This document shows, one piece after another, positions 1-7,650 of a stretch of DNA of 64,000 nucleotides. The position numbers and the translations under genes were made by a program. Origin of the DNA: Streptomyces sp. 846.5 (GTDB lineage: Bacteria; Actinomycetota; Actinomycetes; Streptomycetales; Streptomycetaceae); NCBI RefSeq assembly GCF_004365705.1, contig NZ_SOBN01000001.1:3582001-3646000 (forward strand), given 5' to 3'. The stretch's first letter is position 1; each line of letters opens with the position of its first letter. The notes under the pieces were generated by a model. The model worked only from the letters and a program-made list of their open reading frames with translations, was not told the origin of the DNA and ran no database searches.

Positions 1-71
1 CATTCTGCCGCCCGGGTACGACACACAGTGCCGCTCCCCGGCCGACGCCCCCGGCGGCTAGCGTCGAGGCC

Positions 72-422
72 ATGAGCAGCATGAGCTTCGCCGTACACGT
101 CCCGGACGCCGACCTGGAGCCCGACCCGCTCGACCCGTCGCAGATTCTCGCGGGCAGTCCCGAGGTCTCCGGCAAGGTCCTGTGGGAGTCGGAGGACGGC
201 CAGCAGATCCGCGGGATCTGGCAGATCACCCCGGGCACGGTGAGCGACACCGAGGCCAACGAGCTGTTCGTCGTTGTCAGCGGCCGGGCGACGATCGCCG
301 TCGAGGGAGGCGACACCTTCGACGTCGGCCCCGGCGACGCCTGCGTGCTCCGCGAGGGCGACAAGACGGTCTGGACGGTCCACGAGACCCTCCGGAAGGC
401 CTACCACATCACCCTCGGCTGA
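72..422 (+). CDS. cupin domain protein (Cupin_3/DUF861 type)
   Basis: A 116-residue single-domain cupin. The stretch from about residue 36 (LWESEDGQQIRGIWQITPG) to GPGDACVLREGDKTVWTV has the two beta-barrel motifs of the family related to (S)-ureidoglycine aminohydrolase. A Glu and few His in motif 1 (TEANELFVVVSG) suggest that metal binding may be weak or absent. The substrate cannot be predicted. The gene stands alone, convergent with the sugar permease operon, and the hairpin at 436-471 separates them. A start at the Met of residue 4 is also possible. Confidence 0.8.
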   Translation: MSSMSFAVHVPDADLEPDPLDPSQILAGSPEVSGKVLWESEDGQQIRGIWQITPGTVSDTEANELFVVVSGRATIAVEGGDTFDVGPGDACVLREGDKTVWTVHETLRKAYHITLG

Positions 423-435
423 CGAGCCGACACGA

Positions 436-471
436 AAGCGCGGACCCCGGCGACTGCCGGGGCCCGCGCTT
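436..471. terminator. bidirectional hairpin terminator
   Basis: Two arms of about 16 nt (AAGCGCGG-CCCCGGC and its complement) pair with one mismatch around a 4-nt loop. It lies between the convergent cupin gene and the ABC permease operon, so it can serve both. Confidence 0.7.
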
Positions 472-481
472 CGCCGTTCCG

Positions 482-1357
482 CTACTTCACCGACCCGGAA
501 GTCAGCCCGGAGACGACCTTGCCCTCGATCAGCGCGAACAGGATGATCACCGGGATGGTGGCGATCACCGAGCCGGCGAACAGGTGCTGCCAGTCGGTGG
601 AGTACTGGCCGATGTAGTCGGACGTCTTGACCGTCAGCGGCTGCTTGTCCAGGGACGAGATCAAGGTCAGTGCGACGATGAACTCGTTCCACGCCGCGAT
701 GAAGGTGAAGATGAGCGCGGTGACGATGCCGGGCATCGCCAGCGGGATGATCACCCGGAACATCGCGCCGACCCGGCTGCAGCCGTCGACGACCGCGGCC
801 TCCTCGATCTCCTTGGGGATCGCGCCGAAGTAGGCGTTCAGGATCCACACCGCGAAGGCCATGTTGAACCCGGCGTTCACCAGGATCAGCGCCCAGACCG
901 AGTCGATCATGTTGAAGGTGAGGAACTCGCGGTAGATGCCGACGATCATCGCGGTGGGCTGGAACATCTGGGTGATCAGCACCAGCAGCAGGAACAGCTT
1001 CTTGCCGCGGAAGTCGCGCCGCGCGGTGTAGTACGCGGCCGGGATCGCCACCAGCAGCACCAGCGCGGTGGAGCCGACCGCGATCTCCAGGCTCACAGAC
1101 AGGTTGGTGCCGAGCCCGGTGGACCAGATGTTGGTGAAGTTGGAGAAGTCGAAGTGGTGCGGCAGGTAGTTGCGGTCCTTGATCTCCCCGGCCGGACGCA
1201 GCGCCGTGATGACCATTTCCAGGTACGGCAGCAGGAAGATGAGGCCGATCACATAGGCGCTGCCCGCGAGGACAACCGTCCTCAGCCGCGGCAGGTTGCG
1301 GCGCGGAGCGGCCCCCCGGGCGGACCGCGCGGGGGCGGCGATGGTTTGGGTGGTCAT
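482..1357 (-). CDS. carbohydrate ABC transporter permease (MalG type)
   Basis: Inner-membrane permease of 291 residues in the CUT1 sugar importer family. It has six predicted membrane helices, and the EAA loop that contacts the ATPase is visible as EEAAVVDGCSRVGAMFRVIIP at about residues 187-207. It is the last gene of a three-gene operon (binding protein, permease, permease), with only 1 bp between it and the upstream permease. No ATPase gene is present, as expected for Streptomyces importers energised by MsiK, which is encoded at the right end of this window. The divergent nagK-nagA operon and dre sites suggest an amino-sugar or chito-oligosaccharide substrate. That is inference from context. 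Confidence 0.9.
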   Translation of the reverse strand: MTTQTIAAPARSARGAAPRRNLPRLRTVVLAGSAYVIGLIFLLPYLEMVITALRPAGEIKDRNYLPHHFDFSNFTNIWSTGLGTNLSVSLEIAVGSTALVLLVAIPAAYYTARRDFRGKKLFLLLVLITQMFQPTAMIVGIYREFLTFNMIDSVWALILVNAGFNMAFAVWILNAYFGAIPKEIEEAAVVDGCSRVGAMFRVIIPLAMPGIVTALIFTFIAAWNEFIVALTLISSLDKQPLTVKTSDYIGQYSTDWQHLFAGSVIATIPVIILFALIEGKVVSGLTSGSVK

Positions 1358-1358
1358 G

Positions 1359-2336
1359 TCAGTCCTCCGCGGAGTTCCACTTGGACGCCCGCAGGAACAG
1401 CAGGACGATCACGATGATGAAGCCGAAGTTGACCACCGACATCGCCGCGGCCTCGCCGATGCTCGACTGCTTGAGCTGGTACATGAAGATCGTGGTGGTC
1501 GCCGACTGGCTGCCGGGGCCGCCGCCGCTCAACTCCCAGATGATCGGGAAGGAGTTGAAGACGTTCATCACATTGATCAGCGCCGCCACCAGCAGCGCGG
1601 GGCGCAGCAGCGGCAGGGTGATCGACCAGTAGGTCCGCAGCGGGTTGGCGCCGTCGAGCTTGGCCGCCTCGTAGACGTCGGACGGGACTGCCTGCAGGCC
1701 GGCCAGCAGGGCGTAGGTGGTGAACGGGATGGAGACGAAGACCGCGACGAACACCGCGCACCAGAACGCGGTGGTCGGGTCGCCGAGCCAGTTGGTGTCG
1801 TTGGTGTTGAAGTTCTTGACCACGCCGAGCTGCTTCAGCAGGACGTAGACGACGCCGTTGTTGGGGTCCAGCATCCACTTGAAGATGATCGAGGTCATCA
1901 CCACGGAGGCGGCCCAAGGGGCGATCAGGGCCCAGCGGGCGAACCGGCGGCCCGGGAACTCCTTGTTGAACAGCTGGGCGACGCCCAGCGAGATCAGCAC
2001 CGTCATCCCGACGACTGCGACGACCCAGATGACCGTGCGCACGACGACTCCGCCGAGGTCGGCCTCGGCGAAGAGTCTGGTGAAGTTGTTCCAGCCCGCG
2101 GAGCCGATCAGCACACCCAGTGAGGAGTAGTGCTCGCGGGAGGTCTGGAACATCGCGATGACCGGCCAGATCACCACGAAGAGGATCAGGCCGATGGCCG
2201 GTCCGATCCAGGGCAGCGGCGCCAGCGCCCGTACCAGTGCCCCGGTGCGGCGCGGTTGCCGGCGTGGTGCCCCACCCGGGTCGGGAGCCGACCCCCGCAC
2301 GCCGGCCTGAGTCGTTTGCGTCATGGTCTTCTCCAT
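1359..2336 (-). CDS. carbohydrate ABC transporter permease (MalF type)
   Basis: Permease of 325 residues and partner of the MalG-type protein downstream. A basic, proline-rich cytoplasmic N-terminus of about 35 residues precedes six predicted helices. The EAA loop reads YEAAKLDGANPLRTYWSITLP at about residues 222-242. It follows the binding-protein gene after a 95-bp spacer that contains a stem-loop at 2359-2378, which may reduce permease expression relative to the binding protein. Assignment to CUT1 is firm; substrate assignment rests on the nagKA neighbourhood. Confidence 0.9.
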   Translation of the reverse strand: MEKTMTQTTQAGVRGSAPDPGGAPRRQPRRTGALVRALAPLPWIGPAIGLILFVVIWPVIAMFQTSREHYSSLGVLIGSAGWNNFTRLFAEADLGGVVVRTVIWVVAVVGMTVLISLGVAQLFNKEFPGRRFARWALIAPWAASVVMTSIIFKWMLDPNNGVVYVLLKQLGVVKNFNTNDTNWLGDPTTAFWCAVFVAVFVSIPFTTYALLAGLQAVPSDVYEAAKLDGANPLRTYWSITLPLLRPALLVAALINVMNVFNSFPIIWELSGGGPGSQSATTTIFMYQLKQSSIGEAAAMSVVNFGFIIVIVLLFLRASKWNSAED

Positions 2337-2358
2337 GCGGTGCGCGCCGGAGGCCGAC

Positions 2359-2378
2359 GCAGCGAGAGGACTCGCTGC
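2359..2378 (-). promoter_or_regulatory. intercistronic stem-loop
   Basis: An 8-bp perfect stem (GCAGCGAG/CTCGCTGC) with a 4-nt loop lies in the 95-bp spacer between the binding-protein stop and the first permease start. Hairpins in this position commonly stabilise or attenuate mRNA so that binding protein exceeds permease. That role is inferred from position. Confidence 0.5.
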
Positions 2379-2431
2379 GCCGGCCGCGGCAGTGCGGATT
2401 GACTTCGTGCGGACGGACTAGTTGTTGTTGG

Positions 2432-3700
2432 CTAGTTGTTGCTGGCGAAGGTCTGCAGGGAGCCGAGGACCGTGGCGGGGTCGGTGCCCTGGGCCGCGGT
2501 GCCGATGGTCTGCTGGATCTTGGTCTTCACCGTGTTCCAGTTGGAGTTGGACGGGTAGACCACCGCGTTGGGGACGGTGGCCAGGAAGCCGGCCGCGACC
2601 GGGTCCGAGGCCGAGAGCGACTGGGACGCGCTGGTCGTGGCGGGCAGCAGCGAGTACTCGTTGTCGAACTGGATCTGGTACTTGTCGGCGTAGGCGAAGT
2701 CCAGGAACTGCTTGATCTGGGCCGCGTGGCCGCCGGCCTTGAACGCGGTGACGTCGTCGTGGACCGCGAGGGCCTGGGTCAGCGGGCCGGTCTTGCCGGG
2801 CATGGTGGTGACACCGTAGTCGGCCTTGGTCAGCTTGCCGGCCTTGGTGATGGACGGGATCAGCGCGCCGGAGCCGCCGGCCATGCCCACGGTGCCGTCG
2901 GCGAACGCCGCCCAGGTGTCCTTGGTGCGGTTCACGGTCGCCGGGCTGGGCTCGGTGTCGCCCGCCTTGACCAGCTGGGTCAGGAACTTGAAGGTCTCGA
3001 TGTTGGCCGCCGAGTTGATGGCGTACTTGCCGGAGGCGTCGACGTAGCCGCCGCCGTTGCCCAGCATCCACAGGAAGGACTCGGCCTGGGCCTCCTCGGG
3101 CCCGAGCGGCAGGCCGTAGCCGATGGTGCCGTTGCCCAGCGCCTTGATCTTGGCGGCGTCGGTCTGGATGTCGGCCCAGGTCTTCGGCGGGGAGGCGATC
3201 TTGGCCGCGGCGAAGAGCTTCTTGTTGTAGAACAGCGCACGGGAGCTGGTGGTGAACGGGGCGCCGTAGGCGACGCCGTTGGAGTCCTCCTGCTTGGCGA
3301 ACACGGGGATCAGGTTGCTGATGGTGCTCGCCGACATCACGTCGGTCAGCGGGTAGAGCAGGTTGCTCGCGGCCAGCTCCTGCGGCGCATCGCCGAGCAG
3401 GATGTCCGGGTACTGCTTGTTCTGCAGCTGGGTGCCGACCTGGTCCCAGTTGGTCCAGGCGACGGTCGTCACCTGGACGGTGATGGTCGGGTTCGCCTTG
3501 TGGAAGTCGTCGGCGATGCCCTGCCAGTACGTCTGGGAGCTGTCCGGGCCGCCGGCGGTGCCGTAGTCGGGGGCGAGCAGCTTGAGGGTGACGTTGCCGC
3601 TGGCGCTCGACCCGGACGACTTGGAACTGCTGCTACAGGCCGAGAGGGCCATCACGCCCGCGACACCGAGCGCAGAGAGTGCAAGCAAACGACGCTTCAC
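2432..3700 (-). CDS. sugar ABC transporter substrate-binding lipoprotein
   Basis: Extracellular solute-binding protein of family 1, 422 residues. The GTG at 3698-3700 is chosen because it gives a classic lipoprotein signal (KRRLLALSALGVAGVMALSAC, with lipobox LSAC) and has GAAGGCGG about 9 nt upstream. The frame stays open upstream but without signal-peptide character. A Ser-rich linker follows the lipidated Cys. It should capture sugar outside the membrane for the two downstream permeases. A dre-like site at 3830-3841 lies about 130 nt upstream, consistent with DasR control and an amino-sugar or chito-oligosaccharide ligand. Confidence 0.9.
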   Translation of the reverse strand: MKRRLLALSALGVAGVMALSACSSSSKSSGSSASGNVTLKLLAPDYGTAGGPDSSQTYWQGIADDFHKANPTITVQVTTVAWTNWDQVGTQLQNKQYPDILLGDAPQELAASNLLYPLTDVMSASTISNLIPVFAKQEDSNGVAYGAPFTTSSRALFYNKKLFAAAKIASPPKTWADIQTDAAKIKALGNGTIGYGLPLGPEEAQAESFLWMLGNGGGYVDASGKYAINSAANIETFKFLTQLVKAGDTEPSPATVNRTKDTWAAFADGTVGMAGGSGALIPSITKAGKLTKADYGVTTMPGKTGPLTQALAVHDDVTAFKAGGHAAQIKQFLDFAYADKYQIQFDNEYSLLPATTSASQSLSASDPVAAGFLATVPNAVVYPSNSNWNTVKTKIQQTIGTAAQGTDPATVLGSLQTFASNN

Positions 3701-3829
3701 TGGAACTACCGCCTTCGCAGATGCGAACCCGGTCCTGGCCGGGTCCGAATGTGAGTCCAAGGTCGGCAGTGGTGCCTCGAGATCTGCCGTCCCTGTTGTG
3801 TCGGTCAGTCTGGCCACGCGTCGCACAAG

Positions 3830-3841
3830 AGGTCTACACCA
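3830..3841. promoter_or_regulatory. dre-like DasR site upstream of the binding-protein gene
   Basis: AGGTCTACACCA matches the DasR core TGGTCTAGACCA at 10 of 12 positions. It lies about 130 nt before the GTG of the binding-protein gene, a sensible distance for GntR-family repression by DasR. Confidence 0.5.
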
Positions 3842-4029
3842 TTTACCGAATCGCTGGACTTCGTTGCAGCCCTTGCAACGACAATCCGGGCAAAAGGTCT
3901 GAATATCCCTCAGCCATCGCGCCCTGGACGGCATCCAGATGTCCTACAGTGACGATCGCGCAGGTTCTCCTGATGAATTTTGTGGAACAGCCTTGCGGAA
4001 TCGACAGGCCCGTGACCTGCGGTTCCACT

Positions 4030-4041
4030 TGGTCTAGACCA
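4030..4041. promoter_or_regulatory. perfect dre core (DasR operator)
   Basis: TGGTCTAGACCA is an exact match to the 12-bp palindromic core of the DasR responsive element. It sits midway in the 512-bp spacer between the divergent transporter operon and nagK-nagA. DasR represses amino-sugar genes until glucosamine-6-phosphate accumulates. Confidence 0.8.
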
Positions 4042-4148
4042 CAGCGCGGGCCGAATCGGCATCCGTGCAGCTCAGGACGGTGACACTGCCGGGTGACGTT
4101 CGGTAGTGGCACGGCAACAAATCCCCCGATTTCGGCCCAGTTCCGTGT

Positions 4149-4160
4149 TGGACCAGACCA
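4149..4160. promoter_or_regulatory. dre-like DasR site (nagK proximal, 1)
   Basis: TGGACCAGACCA matches the dre core at 10 of 12 positions, 53 nt before the nagK start. It pairs with a second site 22 bp further on, about two helical turns away, so both would face the same side of the DNA. Confidence 0.6.
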
Positions 4161-4170
4161 ATCCGCAAAC

Positions 4171-4182
4171 TGGACTAGACCT
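4171..4182. promoter_or_regulatory. dre-like DasR site (nagK proximal, 2)
   Basis: TGGACTAGACCT matches the dre core at 10 of 12 positions, just upstream of the nagK ribosome binding site. The same 12-mer recurs at 62833-62844 upstream of msiK. Confidence 0.6.
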
Positions 4183-4212
4183 CTACTCCCCTGGAAAGGG
4201 AGACTGTCCCCC

Positions 4213-5157
4213 GTGAAGCACGTCATCGCACTCGATGTCGGCGGGACCGGCATGAAAGCCGCACTCGTCGCCCAGGACGGCACCCTGCTCCATGTGGAGC
4301 GCCGTCCGACCGGCAGGGAGCAGGGCACCGACGCGGTCGTCGCCGGCATCCTGGACTTCGCCGCGCACCTGCGCGACGAGGGCCTGCGCCGCTACGGCAC
4401 CGCCGCGGCGGCCGCCGGCGTCGCCGTGCCCGGGACCATCGACGAGGAGCAGGGCATCGCCCTGTTCTCCGCCAACCTGGGCTGGCGCGACCTGCCGCTG
4501 CGGCGGCTGCTCGGCGAACGGCTCTCCGACCACGGGGAGCCGTTGCCGGTGGTGCTCGGCCACGACGTCCGTACCGGGGCCTTCGCCGAGGGCCGGATCG
4601 GCGCCGGCAAGGGCGCGGACCGGTTCTTCTTCGTCGCCCTGGGCACCGGGATAGCCGGCGGCTACGGCATCGGCGGACGGATCGACGCCGGCGCCCACGG
4701 CAACGCCGGGGAGATCGGCCACATCGTGATCCGCCCCGACGGACCGCCCTGCGGATGCGGCGCCCGCGGCTGCCTGGAGACCCTGGCCTCCGCCGCCGCC
4801 GTGACCCGGGCCTGGGCCGCGGCCAGCGGCGACCCGGACGCCGACGCCGCCGACTGCGCCCGCGCCGTCGAGGCCGGCGACAAGCGCGCCCAGCAGGTCT
4901 GGGCCGACGCGATCGCGGCCCTCGCCGACGGCCTGATCGTGGTGCAGAGTCTGCTGGACCCCCGCACCGTGATCCTCGGCGGCGGTCTCGCCGAGGCCGG
5001 AGAAACGCTGTTCACACCCCTGCGTGCCGCGCTCCAGGAACGGATCACGTTCCAGGTGCCGCCCACGCTCGTACCGGCGATGCTCAAAGACACCGCCGGA
5101 TTCCTGGGCGCAGGGCTGCTCGCCTGGGATCTGCTCTCACTGGAGGTGACCGCGTGA
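4213..5157 (+). CDS. nagK: ROK-family N-acetylglucosamine kinase
   Basis: Cytoplasmic sugar kinase of 314 residues in the ROK family without a DNA-binding N-terminus. The phosphate-binding loop ALDVGGTGMKAALV opens the protein, and the ROK zinc motif CGCGARGCLETL is near residue 181. GTG 4213 is preferred because GGAAAGGGAG lies upstream and the protein then begins at the conserved strand; the upstream in-frame extension contains dre sites. It overlaps nagA by 4 nt (GTGA), indicating translational coupling. Expected reaction: GlcNAc + ATP to GlcNAc-6-phosphate. A glucokinase is the alternative, but coupling to nagA and the dre sites favour GlcNAc. Confidence 0.88.
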   Translation: MKHVIALDVGGTGMKAALVAQDGTLLHVERRPTGREQGTDAVVAGILDFAAHLRDEGLRRYGTAAAAAGVAVPGTIDEEQGIALFSANLGWRDLPLRRLLGERLSDHGEPLPVVLGHDVRTGAFAEGRIGAGKGADRFFFVALGTGIAGGYGIGGRIDAGAHGNAGEIGHIVIRPDGPPCGCGARGCLETLASAAAVTRAWAAASGDPDADAADCARAVEAGDKRAQQVWADAIAALADGLIVVQSLLDPRTVILGGGLAEAGETLFTPLRAALQERITFQVPPTLVPAMLKDTAGFLGAGLLAWDLLSLEVTA

Positions 5158-6365
5158 GCAACGCGGACCGCACTGTGCTGACCGGGGCCAGGCTCGTCCT
5201 GCCCACCGGCGTCGTCGACAACGGACGGCTGACCGTCGAGAACGGTCGGATCTCGGATGTCAGCGGCGCCGACGTCAGCAGCTCCGACGGCAGCCCCACC
5301 CTCCCGGTCGGAACGGCACCTCCGCTCGACCTCCAGGGCTACACCATCGTCCCCGGCTTCGTGGACATCCACGTCCACGGCGGCGGCGGCGCCTCCTACG
5401 CCTCCGGCATCGCCGAGGAGGCGCTGGTCGCGGCCCGGACCCACCTGGAGCACGGCACCACCACCACCGTCGCCAGCACCGTGACCGGGGAGATCGACGA
5501 GGTCTGCCGACAGGCCTCGGTGCTCAGCGAGCTGGTCGAGGACGGGCTGCTGGCGGGGGTGCACTTCGAGGGCCCGTTCATCAGCATCAACCGCTGCGGC
5601 GCGCACCAGCCCGACCTGCTGCGCGACCCGGACCCGGCGCTGGTGCGCAAGTTGGTGGACGCCGCCCGCGGCACCGCGAAGATGGTCACCCTGGCCCCCG
5701 AGCTGGAGGGCGGGATCGAGTCGATCCGGCTGCTCAAGGAGCTGGGCGTGATCGCGGCCATCGGCCACACCGACGCCAACTACGACAAGGTGCGGCAGGG
5801 CATCGAGGCCGGCGCCACCGTGGCCACGCACCTGTTCAACGCGATGCCGGCGATCGGCCACCGCGCCCCGGGGCCGATCGTGGCGCTGCTGGAGGACGAG
5901 CGGATCACCGTCGAGCTGATCGGCGACGGCGTGCACCTGCACCCCGCCGTCATCGACCTGGCCATGACCGGCGCGGGCCTGGACCGGGTCGCGCTGATCA
6001 CCGACGCCATGGCGGCGGCCGGCTTCGGCGACGGGCTCTACCCCCTCGGCCCGCTCCAGGTCCGGGTCGAGGACGGCGTGGCCCGGCTGGTCGAGGGCGG
6101 TTCCATCGCGGGCAGCACGCTCACCCTGGACGTGGCCTTCCGCCGCGCGGTGGCCGTGAACGGGATCTCGCTGGTCCGCGCGGCCCAGGTGCTCTCGCTG
6201 AACCCGGCGCGCCTGCTCGGGGTGGCCGACCGGGTCGGCTCGATCGAGGTCGGCAAGAACGCCGACCTGGTGGTCCTGGACGACGCCCACGCGTTGGTGG
6301 CGGTGATGCGCCGGGGCGAGTGGGTGGTCGGCGCGGAGCGGTTGCAGGCGCCGGCCCAGGTCTGA
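5154..6365 (+). CDS. nagA: N-acetylglucosamine-6-phosphate deacetylase
   Basis: Amidohydrolase of 403 residues that converts GlcNAc-6-phosphate to glucosamine-6-phosphate, the DasR inducer. Visible signatures are the metal motif DIHVHGGGG (about residue 68), HFEGPFI, GHTDANY, THLFNAMPAIGHRAPG and the catalytic-Asp segment LITDAMAAAGFGDG. The GTG start overlaps the nagK stop. Amidohydrolases of this family are cytoplasmic, so the pair processes imported GlcNAc. No nagB isomerase is present in the window. A strong terminator follows at once. Confidence 0.93.
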   Translation: MSNADRTVLTGARLVLPTGVVDNGRLTVENGRISDVSGADVSSSDGSPTLPVGTAPPLDLQGYTIVPGFVDIHVHGGGGASYASGIAEEALVAARTHLEHGTTTTVASTVTGEIDEVCRQASVLSELVEDGLLAGVHFEGPFISINRCGAHQPDLLRDPDPALVRKLVDAARGTAKMVTLAPELEGGIESIRLLKELGVIAAIGHTDANYDKVRQGIEAGATVATHLFNAMPAIGHRAPGPIVALLEDERITVELIGDGVHLHPAVIDLAMTGAGLDRVALITDAMAAAGFGDGLYPLGPLQVRVEDGVARLVEGGSIAGSTLTLDVAFRRAVAVNGISLVRAAQVLSLNPARLLGVADRVGSIEVGKNADLVVLDDAHALVAVMRRGEWVVGAERLQAPAQV

Positions 6366-6383
6366 CCCCGGTGCTCTGCATGC

Positions 6384-6422
6384 GTCGAAGCCCCCTGCGG
6401 TTGCTCCGCAGGGGGCTTCGAC
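6384..6422. terminator. strong bidirectional terminator after nagA
   Basis: A perfect 17-bp stem (GTCGAAGCCCCCTGCGG and its complement) with a 5-nt loop. It separates nagA from the convergent CBM-type gene and can stop transcription from both sides. Confidence 0.85.
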
Positions 6423-6435
6423 GTCAGGACATCCC

Positions 6436-7446
6436 TCAGGCCCAGGGACGGGTCTTGTCCTTGGTCACCCCGAGCTGATCGATGTTCACATTGCCCTGAC
6501 CGGCGCCGCTGTCGCTGATGACGATGGTGTTGCTGCCGGACTTCAGGGTCACCTGGGTCCAGGAGGACTGCCAGGCCTTGTCCCAGTCGTTGGCGCTGGT
6601 GAAGTTCCTCAGGTTCATCGGCGAGCTCTTCGCCGTGCCGTTGACCGTGATCGTGGCCGCGCTGTCGGCACCGGCGTTGGCGTAGTGCACCCACAGGTAG
6701 TAGGTGCCGTCGGCGGGGGCGGTGACGGTCCAGGTGATGCTCTGGCCCTGCGCGGTGAGCGGCACGAAGCCGCCGTCCGCCGAGGAAGCACCCTTGTGGT
6801 TGTTCATCGCCGTGGCGCCGCCGCCCAGCGTCAGCTTGTCCGCGTCCGCAGGGGTCGGGAGCGCCCCGCTGGCCGAGGCGGAGGGCGAGGCGCTGTCCGA
6901 ACCCTGGCTCGACGCGCCGGTGGAGGCGGCCGCGCTGGTGCCGGCGCCGGCACTGGCCCCGACCGGCTTGCCGTTGTTGCTGAACACCGCGACACCGATG
7001 CCGATCGCCACGGCCGCGATCACCGCGACCGTGCCGTACATCACTCCGCGACCGCCGCTGCGTCCGCCGCCGCTCCGGGCACCGGCCCGACCGCCGGGCG
7101 GCGGAGGCTGGAAGCCGGGCTGGGCAGCCTGGTAGCCGGGCTGCTGCGGCTGGTAGCCGCCGGGGGCCTGGGCCGGCGCCCGGTACTGCGCGGTCGGCTG
7201 GTCCTCGTACACCGACTGGCCCTGGTAGCCGGGCTGGCCGGGCACCTGCCCCTGGCCGGGCCCCTGTTGGGGCCGCGGCTGGCCGTACTGGGTCCGGCCG
7301 ACCTGGGTGGCGTGCTGGTACGAGGTGCGCGGTACGCCGGGAAGCGGCGCGGTCTCCGGCGCGGCGCCCCCGTCGGCGCCCTCGCCCCGGTACAGGTAGG
7401 CGAACGGGTCGTCGTCCTCGGGCACGCCTTGGTTCTCGGGCGACAT
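6436..7446 (-). CDS. membrane-anchored protein with C-terminal carbohydrate-binding (CBM35-like) domain
   Basis: A 336-residue protein. The N-terminal 140 residues are Gly/Pro/Gln/Tyr-rich and presumably cytoplasmic. A single transmembrane helix (VMYGTVAVIAAVAIGIGVAVF) is followed by an Ala/Ser linker and a beta-sandwich of about 125 residues (YYLWVHYANAG, GSNTIVISDSGAG, VNIDQLGV) typical of CBM6/35. Start ATG 7446 is chosen over an upstream ATG because GGGGAG precedes it and the protein then begins MSPENQGVPEDDDPF, as I recall for streptomycete orthologues. No catalytic module is attached. It probably binds cell-wall or extracellular glycan. Confidence 0.8.
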   Translation of the reverse strand: MSPENQGVPEDDDPFAYLYRGEGADGGAAPETAPLPGVPRTSYQHATQVGRTQYGQPRPQQGPGQGQVPGQPGYQGQSVYEDQPTAQYRAPAQAPGGYQPQQPGYQAAQPGFQPPPPGGRAGARSGGGRSGGRGVMYGTVAVIAAVAIGIGVAVFSNNGKPVGASAGAGTSAAASTGASSQGSDSASPSASASGALPTPADADKLTLGGGATAMNNHKGASSADGGFVPLTAQGQSITWTVTAPADGTYYLWVHYANAGADSAATITVNGTAKSSPMNLRNFTSANDWDKAWQSSWTQVTLKSGSNTIVISDSGAGQGNVNIDQLGVTKDKTRPWA

Positions 7447-7650
7447 CGAGATATCAACTCCCCAGCAGTGGAAGACCATCCGCTCCCGCACAAGCGGAGG
7501 AAGGGTCACGCTACATGATCGACACCAGGCGTCACACCCGACCGCCGTTGTCGGCGGACACGCCTTATCCCGAGCACACTACCCGCCCCGGCTGACACGC
7601 AGGTAAGTGCCGGACAGCAGGAAGCTGTGGGGAGCGAGTGCGCCCCCGCG

